Below are positions 23,701-35,700 of a stretch of 64,000 nucleotides of DNA, one piece after another. Origin of the DNA: Heliopora coerulea (lineage: Eukaryota > Cnidaria > Anthozoa > Scleralcyonacea > Helioporidae); contig JASJOG010000070.1 in assembly GCA_030142905.1 (NCBI GenBank), forward strand, positions 372,001 through 436,000, read 5' to 3'. A program made the translations under genes and the position numbers. Numbering within the stretch: position 1 is the stretch's first letter; every line of letters begins with the position of its first letter. The notes below the pieces were generated by a model. The model did not search any database, was not told the DNA's origin, and was given only the letters and a program-made list of their open reading frames with translations.

Positions 23701-26700
23701 AATTGGTACGCAAAGAACTAGCCCCACAAGCACTGTACATCCACTGTTACAACCATCGGCTTAATCTTGTCATTGTTGACAGTGTCAAATCCGTTCAGTT
23801 AGCTGACTCGTTCTTCAGTTTGCTGCAAGAGATTTACAAATTCATGTCCTCACACACAGCACATGAAATCTATCTTGCAATCCACAAGAAGCTATGGCCT
23901 GCTAAGCAACTTCGATATTTGAAATCACTTAGCGATACAAGATGCTCATGTCAGTATGCTTCCTGTGAAGTGCTACTCGACACCTTTCCTGCCGTTATAA
24001 ATACGCTGGAAGAAATTGCAGATTCACACACAGGCAAGCGTGCTCACGATGCAGCAAGCATCCTTATGAACATCAGTTTTACTACAATATTATGCTTGGT
24101 CATGTTTACACACATACTTCACAAGACGAAGCTGGTCTCAGACATGCTCCAGTCTCCGTCCCTAGACCTTTCAGCTGCTGCAAATCTGATTGACACAGTT
24201 CAACAAGATTTGCAAAATGAACGCTTAGAAGAGGCATGGCACAGCATTTGGGAAAGAGGAGTTGAGATGTCGCAAACACTCGAAGTTGAAGTTTCATCTC
24301 CACCAAAGTCGAGAGTTCGAAGGATACCAAAACGCTTGCAAAGTAGTGTGGTAATGCAGCCTGTTGGTCATACTGAAACATGTGAGCATGAAGAAAGCTA
24401 CAGAAACGTTCTTTATTATCCCGTGATGGACAGACTTTCAGCAGAGATCGGGTTACGATTTGATTCCACCAACAAGTCCCTTCTGCACTCAATTTCAGCT
24501 CTTGATCCGGGCTCACCAAATTTTTTACAGCTTAACCAACTGGACACGTTGGCAACTCAGTATAACATTGACAAAGATTTTCTAGAAGTTGAACTCCGAC
24601 AGGCCAAACGCTTAGTTACCAACAAGAAAGCTGAAAATATCAAGATTGACAACCTTGTGGATTTCTCAACATTCTTAGTGCCATACAAAGATGCATTTCC
24701 GGATTTGTACAAACTGCTAACTATTGCTCTTGTACTACCCCCAACGTCAGCTTCCTGTGAGAGAAGTTTCTCATCAATGAGACCTATCAAAAACTTCCTG
24801 AGAAATTCCATGTCAGGCGATAAGTTGTCCTCTGTTTCTGTGATTGGCATCCATCATCAAAGAGCCAAGCAAATTGACATGGATGACTTTATCAACCTAT
24901 TTGCCAGTAAACATAACAACAGACTGGTTCAGTTGTTTTAACTACGGTTTTTGTAAAATAATCTTTGTTGCTATTTTAATGGAGTTGTTTTTCGCACTGA
25001 GTGTCAAAGACTATGGGTATTAAAGCATGAGGGCCAACTTACGTATTTGGAACTGCTTTGGTACTGTAATTCATCAACCATGTAAATGCACAATATCGAA
25101 ATTCACTAAATTTAGTCAAAGTGCGTTATAGCGAAATATCTAGTGCCACCCCCAAAAATGATTACGCCCCCTTGAGTGCCCCCCCTATTTTTTAACCACA
25201 GTTACGCCACTGCTAGTAACTAAAACGTCTGTGGAATTAGTGATCAAATGTCCGCGAGAGGCAATTCAGTAAAAACTGAGGATCAAAGGAAACTTCCCTC
25301 AAAAACTAAATAACTTTTAAAAAGTTCATAACTCTTTCCCAGAAGGACGAGAGAAAAACTCTAGGGTTAACAAGAGTGACATAATCTGGCGTTACCTAGG
25401 GTAAAATAAAAAAATTACAGATAACGAAGGAAGTTTTAGATTGTCAAAATCCTGCATTTTAAGACCTAACCGGGGCAAGTTACGAAAAATGGAATTGTAG
25501 GACCAAAGGCTGGGAATCCAACCTGCAACGCTGCGAATCTAGTGCAATACTCTGCCAACTGAACTGCGAAAGACGTTGTCGAGAGCTTGGTAACGAGTTC
25601 TGTATTTATAATTAAACGCTAGTGAAGTATTTGGTATACTCAACGGATACTTGGCATTTAGATATACAGTAAAATATTTTAAAAACAATCGATGCTGAAA
25701 TTAAGATGCTGAAAGTGTAGCAGTCAAGATGGAGAATCTTATATCTGATGCCAAAAAGCAAGAAAGAAGAGTTGCTGTGTCCAGTACAATTAAAAGGTAT
25801 GATGGCCGTGTCCCACCAAGCACCATTACTAAATAAAAAATAAATTAATCAGTAATATATGCTTAAAGAAAAACATAACTTTTATTAATAATGGTAGCAT
25901 AGATAGGAGCCTGCTAAACAGATCAAATTTACATTTAAACATAGCAGGAGATAAGGCCTTAGGAAGTGCATTTTGCACTTACCTCAAATCAGGCAGAAAT
26001 GTGAAAGTTGACCAGAATCAACATTTTTTTTGGTCAAACTTACCGGACAAGACAATGGAACAATTACCTAAAGTTTGTTCGTCAAACAATAAGGCAACAT
26101 TAACAATTGAAAATAATGTTTCTTCCAATGCAAGTAGTAGTTTCCCTACCGGTCTTAATAATGTTCCTAACAAACGAGGTTTCAAAATGGCTCTGTTAAA
26201 CATAGTCTGCCAAAAAATATTGATGAGATAAGATTCTCATTGTCAAAAGAGCATATTGATTTAATTGCTTTCAATGAAACAAGACTTGATTCGAGCATCA
26301 ATGATGGTGCAATGCACATAACTGGATATGACATAATTCGAAAAGATAGGTCAAGAAGTGGTGGTGGTGTTTGCATTTATTTACATAGCACCATCAACTA
26401 TAAAATAAGAAATGACCTTATTTCTCCAAATCTAGAAGCAGTGTGCATTGAAATTATGAAACCGCATAGCAAACCATTTATTGTTACAACAATCTATAGG
26501 CCTCCCAATGCTTCCTCTGAATTCTTCACTGACTTTGAAAAACTTATCCAGTCAATAGACGATGAAAATAAAGAAATGTACTTATTAGGCGATCTAAATT
26601 GTGATTTACTAAAAAAAGATGATGAAACATCACCAACAAAGAAACTTAAAACACTTCATGAACTATTTCAGCTAACACAATTGATCAATCGGGCTACGCG

Positions 26701-29700
26701 GGTCACAATAAATTCTAAAAGTCTGATTGACCACATTGTCACAAATACACCAGAGAAGTTATCTGATTCTGGTGTTATTCACACAGGTATCAGTGACCAT
26801 AGTTTGATATTTGCAATCAGGAAAATTTACATACCAAAAAAAGAAAACATTGAGATTAGGAATATGAAAAAATTTAATCAGCAAAAATTTATTGAAGAAC
26901 TAAGAGGGCAGCACTGGGAATATTTGTATTTTTTCCCACATAATCCAAATTCTATGTGGGAATTGTGGAAGAGTTTATTCCTAGAAATTCTTAATAAACA
27001 TGCACCTATTCAACAAAAAAAAGTTCGAGGAAGAAAAATTCCTTTGATTACAAAAAATATAAAACAACTTATGATTACAAGAGACAAATTAAAGCGAAAG
27101 GCTATCCAAACAAACCTTGAAACGGACTGGCTATGTTACAAGCAGAGTAGGAATAAAGTTAATATTGAACTAAGAAAGGCAAAAAAAGAATATTATTCTT
27201 CAAAGATTGTTGGTCAAAAACGAAACCCAAAACAGGCTTGGAAAACTATAAACAACTTACTAGGAAAACAAAACAAACAAACAGTTATAAATGAGTTGAT
27301 TATAGATGAAAACTCTTTAACAACCTCAGAAAATATAGCTGAGAGCTTAAATGCATATTTTTCAAACATTGGCCCTGAACTTGCAAGTAAAATAGACAAC
27401 TCAAATACTAACTTTGAAAGTTATATCAATAGTGCTAAATCAGAGTTTACTACATTTCAGCCAACTACTGTCAGTAATGTTTACCATCTCCTTTGTGGAC
27501 TTTCTGCAAACAAAGCAACTGGATGCGATAAGATTTCTTGCAGAATTATAAAACTAGCTGCACCAGTCGTATCTGAAACATTGACCTATATTTTCAATCA
27601 GTGTATTACCTTATCAAATTTCCCAAATGAGTGGAAAATGGCTAGGGTAATACCTCTCTATAAAAATGGACACCGAAATGTACCAGGAAACTACAGACCA
27701 ATTTCAGTACTTCCTGTTATCAGCAAAGTTATGGAACGCATACTTTATGATCAACTGTATGATTATTTAACAAAATTTGAAATTTTGAGTGATTGTCAAT
27801 TTGGCTTTAGAAAATCACATTCAACAACTGCTGCATTAATTGACTGTACAAATGAATGGTACATAAACATGGACAGAAAACTGTTAAACCTTGCAGTGCA
27901 AATTGACCTTAAAAAAGCATTTGATACGGTCAACCATAAGATTTTATTAAGAAAATTGGAACTATATGGAATTAAAGGACAAGCTCACAACTTAATCAAA
28001 TCCTATCTCACAAATCGAAGTCAAAGATGCCAAATCAAAAATTTTATTTCATCCAAACAATTGCTTACTTGTGGAGTTCCTCAAGGTTCTATCTTCGGTC
28101 CATTATTCTTCTTAATATATATAAATGACTTACCTTCTTGTTTACAGAAATGTAAACCAAGAATGTTTGCTGATGATACTAACCTAACTGCTTCAAGTAA
28201 TAATATAATAGAACTTGAAGCTACAGTAAACTCTGACTTAAAAATATCTTGCAGAGTGGTTGATTGCAAATAAGCTTAGCTTAAATGTAGCTAAAACAGA
28301 ATTTATTATCATTGGCTCAAAACCAATGATAAAAAAGATTTCACATTTAAACTTAGATATTCAAATTGACAACAAACCTATAAATCAAATAAATGAATGC
28401 AAAAGTCTGGGTGTTCTAATTGACCAACACTTATCTTGGAAGAGTAATACAGATAATATTTGTAAAAAAATAACAGCTGGTATTTCTGCTATTCGAAGAA
28501 TTAAGGAATTTACCAGTAAGCAAACACTTCTCTCTGTTTATAATGCTATTGTTTACCCGTATTTTAAATATTGTTGTGAAGTATGGGATGCCTTTGGAGA
28601 AACACAGTCCAAAAGACTACAAAAACTTCAAAACAGAGCTGCAAGAATCATCTCAAACATGGAAAATGATATCGATCATTCTATTGCTCTAAGTAAATTG
28701 GGATGGGAACCACTAACAATACTTAGAAAAAAGGCAAAAGCAAAGCTAATGTTTAAACTATTGAACAACATAGGGCCAAATTCACTTACCAAAATGTTTA
28801 CTTATAAAAAAGAAACCACCAATTACAACTTACGAGGTACTTCAAATTGTCTCAATCTACCAAAGCCAAATACTAATTTCATGAAGAAAAGCTTTCTGTA
28901 TAATGGGACATATCTTTGGAATTCAATCCCATCAGAAATTAGAGATAGTAAAACTCTCTCTTGCTTTCAGGATAAATTGCTACTTGCATTGAGCTAAACA
29001 TTAAGTAGTTAAATCGAACATGTAAATATAGATTATTAGTATTTTATTTCATGTTTTAGTAATTCTGTAAATAGTTAAATGTTTACCCTTACCTCCTTAC
29101 ATCTTGTTATTAGGGCTTAGTGTAGTTATATTCTATTGTAATTTCTGTAACTTCTGTAAATTTTTTTTTTTTTTTTTTTCTCCAATTCACACACGCCTCT
29201 CGTGGAAATCAACTTCGGTTGACGAGGCCAGCGTGTTAAAATAAAGGTATTCATTCATTCATTCATTTCATTCATTCATTCATTCATTCTGTTGGAAAGG
29301 TTAAATGACTAAGGCCTTGTTCATGTGGAAATAGGGCGACCCTTCTAGAAGGTCTGAAAGATAGCCCCAGTTTACATGATGTGGGGTGACTCTTCTAGCA
29401 CGGGGAACTTCACTAGTAGGATCACCTTATACCTTTCCGTGGTCATTGAGGTTTCGTCCTAGTCACAGAAGTCATATTCTTTGTTTCTAAATTCGTTTAT
29501 TGCGCAGGACGGTTTGCTGCTGAATCAGATGAATTATTTGCCCGATATCCTGAAAAGATTTCGCCCGGCAAATAAAATCGCGAAGTCATTGCTGGCAAAA
29601 CAGCGAACTATATTTTGCGCTCTTTTACCCAAAAACATGAACCGGTTAAGAGGGTCACTTATCCTATGCGTTTACACAGCTCGACTAAACAAATATAGAT

Positions 29701-32700
29701 GGCCCTGGTGCCAGGATTTGCCTAGCGAACTTGTAGGGTCACCTTACTTCCTGGGTCACCCTAGCACTCGTGTAAAAGAAACGCAGAAAGACAAACTAGG
29801 GTAATCCTCCTCGCAGGCTAACCCTTGTAGAAGGGTTACTGTACCTCCACGCAATACAGGACTTTATATTGCACTTCCTTTCCATTTTTAACTGGGTTTT
29901 GATGGCAGAATGTTGGTGGTTTGTTGCGACGTTAGATGTCAAATCAATTCACAACTGATGTCACGCATGCAATATCGTTAATATCTTTTCCATTGTGGTA
30001 TATTTCTTTGTTTATATATGCTAGCCTTGTCAAAAATAGTGCACGTGCTAACTGTTATTTCAAAGGAGTCTTGTAGAATGTTTAGCGCATTTAAATATAG
30101 GTTAGTTGCTAAAACTGAGGTAACTACATTTGTTATTAACCGAGGCGATTCGTCATCTTAATTTATTATCTCAGACTGTGATAATAAACATAGAAGGCTA
30201 ATCGAAACTCGGACATTGCGTCGATTTTTGATAGTAATTTAGGCAGAAATTATTGAAATGACAAAGTTTCGCTCAGACAATCTTGTTATGATTTTGGTCG
30301 TATATTTGCTCACGAAAGTTGTGGGAGCACGTGGCCCCTATGCCCCCAAGGGTTCCTACACCAAATCCTAATACGTTCAGTAAATGGTACTGATAAGTAC
30401 TAATAACATTTATTAAATTTTGTCCTGAGAAGTTTCGAATAATTTTTGCAAAGGTAGCATGACTTGCTGTAACGTACAACCAGTAGCTTGTTCTTTTGAA
30501 ATGCTGTGACAAATGTTAATATTCCAGTCAAAAGAATCTGAAAAAAAATGAGTAAAATTATCTGATTAAGGTTGCCTTGGTCACGCGTGACAAGAATGTT
30601 GTCCAGTTTTACTCTACCAAGCACTGTAGGGTTTTTCCAGGCACTCCAGTTTCCTCCTGAAATAACACCGGACTCACGAAGGGTGGCCATTAAGCTTGGT
30701 TTCCGCTAAGCGGAGTTTTCCACGCGAACATAACTTTTTCCTGGCTTGATGTCCAATAAGGTGGAATTCTCACGCGTACAAAATTTTCACGTTCTCTTTG
30801 GTGATTTCAAGTGGAACTAATTCGAAAAGAAAGAGAAAAATTTTGTCCGCGCAAAAAATTCCGCCAAATGGAAATCGGACCTATGGCCTCGTTTACACTA
30901 ACGATTGGTTAATCCTCTTATACTGGATAAGTAAAAAGACTTTAATTGACCATGCAGTGCTAACTGCGCTTGCGTATATGTGGATATGCGTATGCTTATT
31001 TTGCTAGCGCACGTAAACCAGGTTTAAGGCTTGAACTAGACAAATTTCCGCGTGGGCGAAATTTTCCTTTTGTCTTACGAGCTTTCAAGTGTAACTAAAC
31101 CAATTAGAAGAAACTGATCCTGCATTTCCATCAAGTGAATATAGTCGCGCAAGCGACTGTTCTGTTGTTAAAAATTGAATAGTTTTCTACTTAGTTCTAC
31201 CTGAAAGCCGAAAGAACAAAAGGAAAAACCACACGTGCGACTATATTCGCTAATTGGAAATCCAACTTTAAGCCTGATTTCCACTAGAAAATGGAACAGA
31301 GAAAATTTCGTCCGTCCGGAGAAGTCCGCCTTGTGGAAAGCAAGAACAGATTAGCTAACTGATAGAGTTATCCAATATAAATAAATAGACAGCTTAGCTC
31401 CCAATCTTAGTACACGTTTAAGCTGAATTTCCATCGAGCGAACATAGTGGTGCGGGTAACTTTTTCTCTTTGTTTTACGAGCTCTCGGATTGATCGAAGT
31501 AGAAAATTATTTAATTTTAACAACAGAACAGTCGTTCGCGCGAATATATTCGCTGAATGGAAATCCAGTATTACACTTGACCAAATTTCTCTGGATTCGC
31601 AGGCAATCCGGAGACCTTTCATTCGGATTCAAGTAGCCATTTACACTGAAGTAACGAATCCGGAGCCAGGATTCCGAAAAACTTTTTCTCATTTTTGTGC
31701 ATAATAGTCGAAGTATAGAGTGATAAGAAATTATTTTATCAGAAGCTCTGATGAACAAAATATGGAACGGAATTTTTCTATTGTACAGGGTTACTTCAAT
31801 AAAATTTAAGAGGATTTACGTCCATTCTTACGTAAGAAGAGCATGCAACTAACTCTTACATTTTCCTGTGTAAGGGGCTAGTGAATCCGAATGCATTTTT
31901 TGTGTGAATTCGATTACTTTTTGAATCCGAAGACTTTAGTTATAATGTAAAGGGTAGCATGAGTCTCGAGGTAGCTCGATGGTTGTAGTATCTCATCGTA
32001 CGTCAAGAGATCGTGGTTTCGATCCCCACCTGAGGCTCAGAATACGTTTTCCGAGTAAATAAGCCAGTAAAACGCCCACTGACCTTACGATGTCTTGCTT
32101 CAGAGGCTGAATGGTATGTTACATACACCAGGATGACAGTAACCAAGGAGCAAAATCGCATGGGTAAACGAGCTTTGAATTCACTTGAGCTAGTAGGCTG
32201 GCTGATTAAGAACGCAAACCGAAGAAAACATATATATATATATATTCAAATTCGAACACACAAACACGCTACAGGTTCGCGCAAGCTTTGATGAGAACGA
32301 GAACCAAGCTACCAAGCACCTGGTATAAGCCGATGTATTACTTGTAGCGATACCAGCTACGTCAAGAAGGGTGGCCATCTCAGCAGCGGTCATCTTCAGA
32401 GTTAAAAAGAGGAATAGTCAGGAGCAGTCAGCCTATTTATATAACTGGTTCATTACGTCTTGTGAGTGGGAGGTTGCGGTTTGTGGGTATGTGTCATAAA
32501 CGTTGTTAGAGTCGGTGTATTGTCTACCCAGTGTATTGTCGTTTGTTTTAAGCAGTGAACTCGATTTCCATATCGGGAATGCTAACTCTCAGTCATTGGG
32601 ACGGGCAAAGAGTGAAGCCAAGATGGCCGCCCATGAAGGAAAATTTTGTACGTCATTTTCAGTCCTCTGCGCGGTCTTGCACGTCAGTTCATGTCTTTTA

Positions 32701-35700
32701 CACAAATTCAGTTATTAGGTTTTGCTTGGTTCGGCTTTAAAACATTCCCAACCATGGAAAATGTGTTCAAGATGAAATTTTACTTGACCAATTTTACATA
32801 CTCGAATATTAAAAGGATTTTAGAAATGCTGTGTGGCCCAAGAAGTGTGCTAAATTATCTAAGCATGGCAATATAAATACTTAAGAGTTATAATAAATAT
32901 CTATTTCAGTATAAATATTTAGGAGTTGTCATGGACGATTGTTTATCCTAGAAGGATCACGTAAAGCATACTTTGGTGAAAGAGTGGGGACCTTGGGAAG
33001 ACTAAGAAATGATATTATTTATATTTATATTATTTATAAAGTTTATGTTTTACCAGTATTGGATTATTGTGATACTGATTGGTGTTCCTGCAATATTGGA
33101 GACGCAGTTAAACTTGAGAATCTTCGATGGCGGGCAGCAAGGATCGTGATGAGAATGGAAAGCAGTGACGATGCATTGTAAGGGCTAGGTCGGGAGACTT
33201 TGGAATATCGGCGTATAACAGGGGCCGCGGAGCGGCTTTTTAAGTTAGGGGCTAAAGGGAATGAACGGATGTCTTTCAATTCGCGCGAAAATTTTTAGGA
33301 AGTCAAGAGGCATACCGTCACGTAAATGAAATCGCTAAAGCACTAAAACAATACTTCTTCCATTTTAAGAGGTGTTTTAATTAACAAACAATTATTATCA
33401 CAACCATCATAATATTCGGTATGATAAACAAATCGTGAAATGTAACAGGTATAAATGTAGTATATAATACAAAATAATTAAATGCAAACGCAATATGTAT
33501 GCTTCTCAGCACAAACCAAGATTTGTATTTTAGTATAGCTAAAAATCGTCGACTTAAATGTCTTTGTGCAATGTCGCTGGCTTTACCGATTCTATCGTTT
33601 GATTAATTCGTGATGCTACTTCGGGATTCTTGGATACATGATTCAACAGGAAAAGCTGTAGTTTCTTGGCTAGACTAGCAGACCAAAACTGATGTTGTTC
33701 AATGTGTTTTGTTTTTTCATATTCTTATGTATCTTTTAATCTGTAGACCCAAATAAACTGATGCGTTACACTTTGTTATAAAAAGGCATTTCTTTTTAAT
33801 AAGGGCACTTTTCATGCTTGAAAAGGCCACTTTTTGCGGTTTCAAAAAGGTTGGAGGGGCACAATGGTTTTGACCACCGTTGATTTGGGATTGTTTAAAT
33901 TTTTGCGATGCTTTGGACTACATTTTGAAATTAGCAGTTTATACATGCAATCTATTAACATTTAGTTTTTTTTTGGTGACGAATTCCGTTTTCTGAAGAT
34001 TAAATCATTTTTCTTAGGATAAAAAGGGGGGGGGGGCTAAAGCCCTCAGCCCCTTCCCCTCCGCGGCCCCTGTATTAGCATATTTATCGTCTAGTAATAA
34101 ATGTATAAAGGGGATTGTTCCTCGGTTTTTATGTAATTATTTTATTTTTAACCGACTGAATTGGAACTGAATTTGCGCAGAAATCTTTTTATTATAATGG
34201 TTGTAAGGTTTATAACAATTGTATTGGTAGTTAGTTTATATGATTTATTCTTTTATTTATTTGTATATATGTATTATGTAATAGTTCATTATGTGTAAAG
34301 ATAATTTTTACCTTATAGAGCTGTCTTTGATAACAGACTCAGTTGTGGTCTGATGAGACTACCCTATTGAAATAAAGATTTAAACAAACAAACTAACGGT
34401 AAAAAGATGGACGTGCACTTGGTAGTTTCCCAAAGTAATTTATCGAGACTGTTTTATCAGGTTTCTCATTAGTTTGGTAGTTTATTTTCGTGAAAAGTAT
34501 AACCTGTCACTTGGTTTGATTTTTTCGAAAAAGACTTGAAGTTCTTAAACTCACCTCTGTCTTTTGAAGAAATATTTTGTGTATACTTTCAAACGAAAAC
34601 CTTCAAGAAAGTGTAAAAAGTCGCATAGGAGACTAAAACTGACGTACAAGACTGCGTAGGGGACTAGAACTGACGTACAAAATTGCCCTCCATGGGTGGC
34701 GTCTTGGCTTCACGTTGCATTGGTCAGTTAGCATTCCAGTTATGGGAATCGAGTTTACTAGGCTTTGCGTGAATAATGGATCCATTGAATATGCAATAGG
34801 TATGGTTGCTTTTGTTATCTAGCATTTCAATTTCCTCGTGCTTACTTTTGTCGTACAACGACAAATTACAACAGCAGAACTATCGAAAGAACAAAACAAA
34901 GCACTAAAGAAAAGCAAAGGAAAAAAATAGGAACAACATTCATCCATGAAAGGGTTAAGTATGAAAATGTCTGAATCGTCGTCATGTCATGTCTAGGCTG
35001 TTTGTAAGGCTCTTTGTTATTTTAAGTGTGATGCTCTCATGCTTGTCAAAATATTAAATTTCAAAAGAAAAATTTACAAAGTTAAGGGCTGTTTACCACA
35101 AGGCAAATTTTATCGAAGTGACTTTTTCTTTAGTCTCACTGGTTTCTCGACCAAAACGAATATACCTATTCAATTTGCACAAAGAAACGTCGATTTGCAA
35201 GATAATAGTAGCCAACAACCTTAAGGTTATCTTGTCTGAAACGGATAAAACGAACAAGAAAGTGGCAAAGCTTCGTTGTTTTAGCCAGTGAAGCAAGACC
35301 ACAATCATTTACTGCTGTTTGACAAACAAGGCCATAAAAAAGTATGAAAGAGTAAATGCAGAGTATTTTACGCGGATATCAATGAAATCATACACCGATT
35401 ACTGTATATATAATAAACCTATATTTACAATCTATATAACTAGTCAAGATAAAACCTGAAACTAGGACCTCGCTATTATAAGCAAAATTGTTTATTGACT
35501 GGCCTAAAACTGCCTTCAGAATTGTACCCGAAAATTTCTTGGAAGCTTGTAGCATTGCACTTCACTCTTCACCATCTACAGATATAATCTACCCAATGTC
35601 TACGACTAAAATTGTACTCACAGGTAGTCCTGCCCAATATTGGCAACCTTCGACGATGTTGTCTGACAACCAAGGTCGAACATTGTCACCAAGGTTCTTC

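Larger units (their letters stand above)
18969..25290. repeat. Segmental duplication, copy 2 (with hAT inserted at 21562-25212)
   Basis: Matches 2424-4924 and 6855-6997. It holds the intact unfilled target site of the LINE that broke copy 1, and it carries its own hAT insertion with an 8-bp duplication. Beyond 25290 the sequence still resembles unit 3 (44450-45180) but copy 1 no longer continues. Confidence 0.85.
25685..29289 (+). mobile_element. LINE (CR1/L2-like), longest copy
   Basis: Contains the C-terminal part of an SGNH-type ORF1, then a nearly full ORF2 (endonuclease plus reverse transcriptase), a 3' UTR, an internal T-run at 29162-29180 and a terminal (ATTC)n run at 29250-29289. The start near 25685 is where resemblance to unit 3 flanking sequence stops, so the element is 5'-truncated. 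Two frameshifts (about 26202 and 28240) inactivate it as written. The last 1.9 kb is nearly identical to 4925-6854. Confidence 0.9.

Noticed and set aside
31961..32038. Functional tRNA gene
   Set aside because: Acceptor and T arms fit but the anticodon loop would have 12 nt; listed only as tRNA-like.
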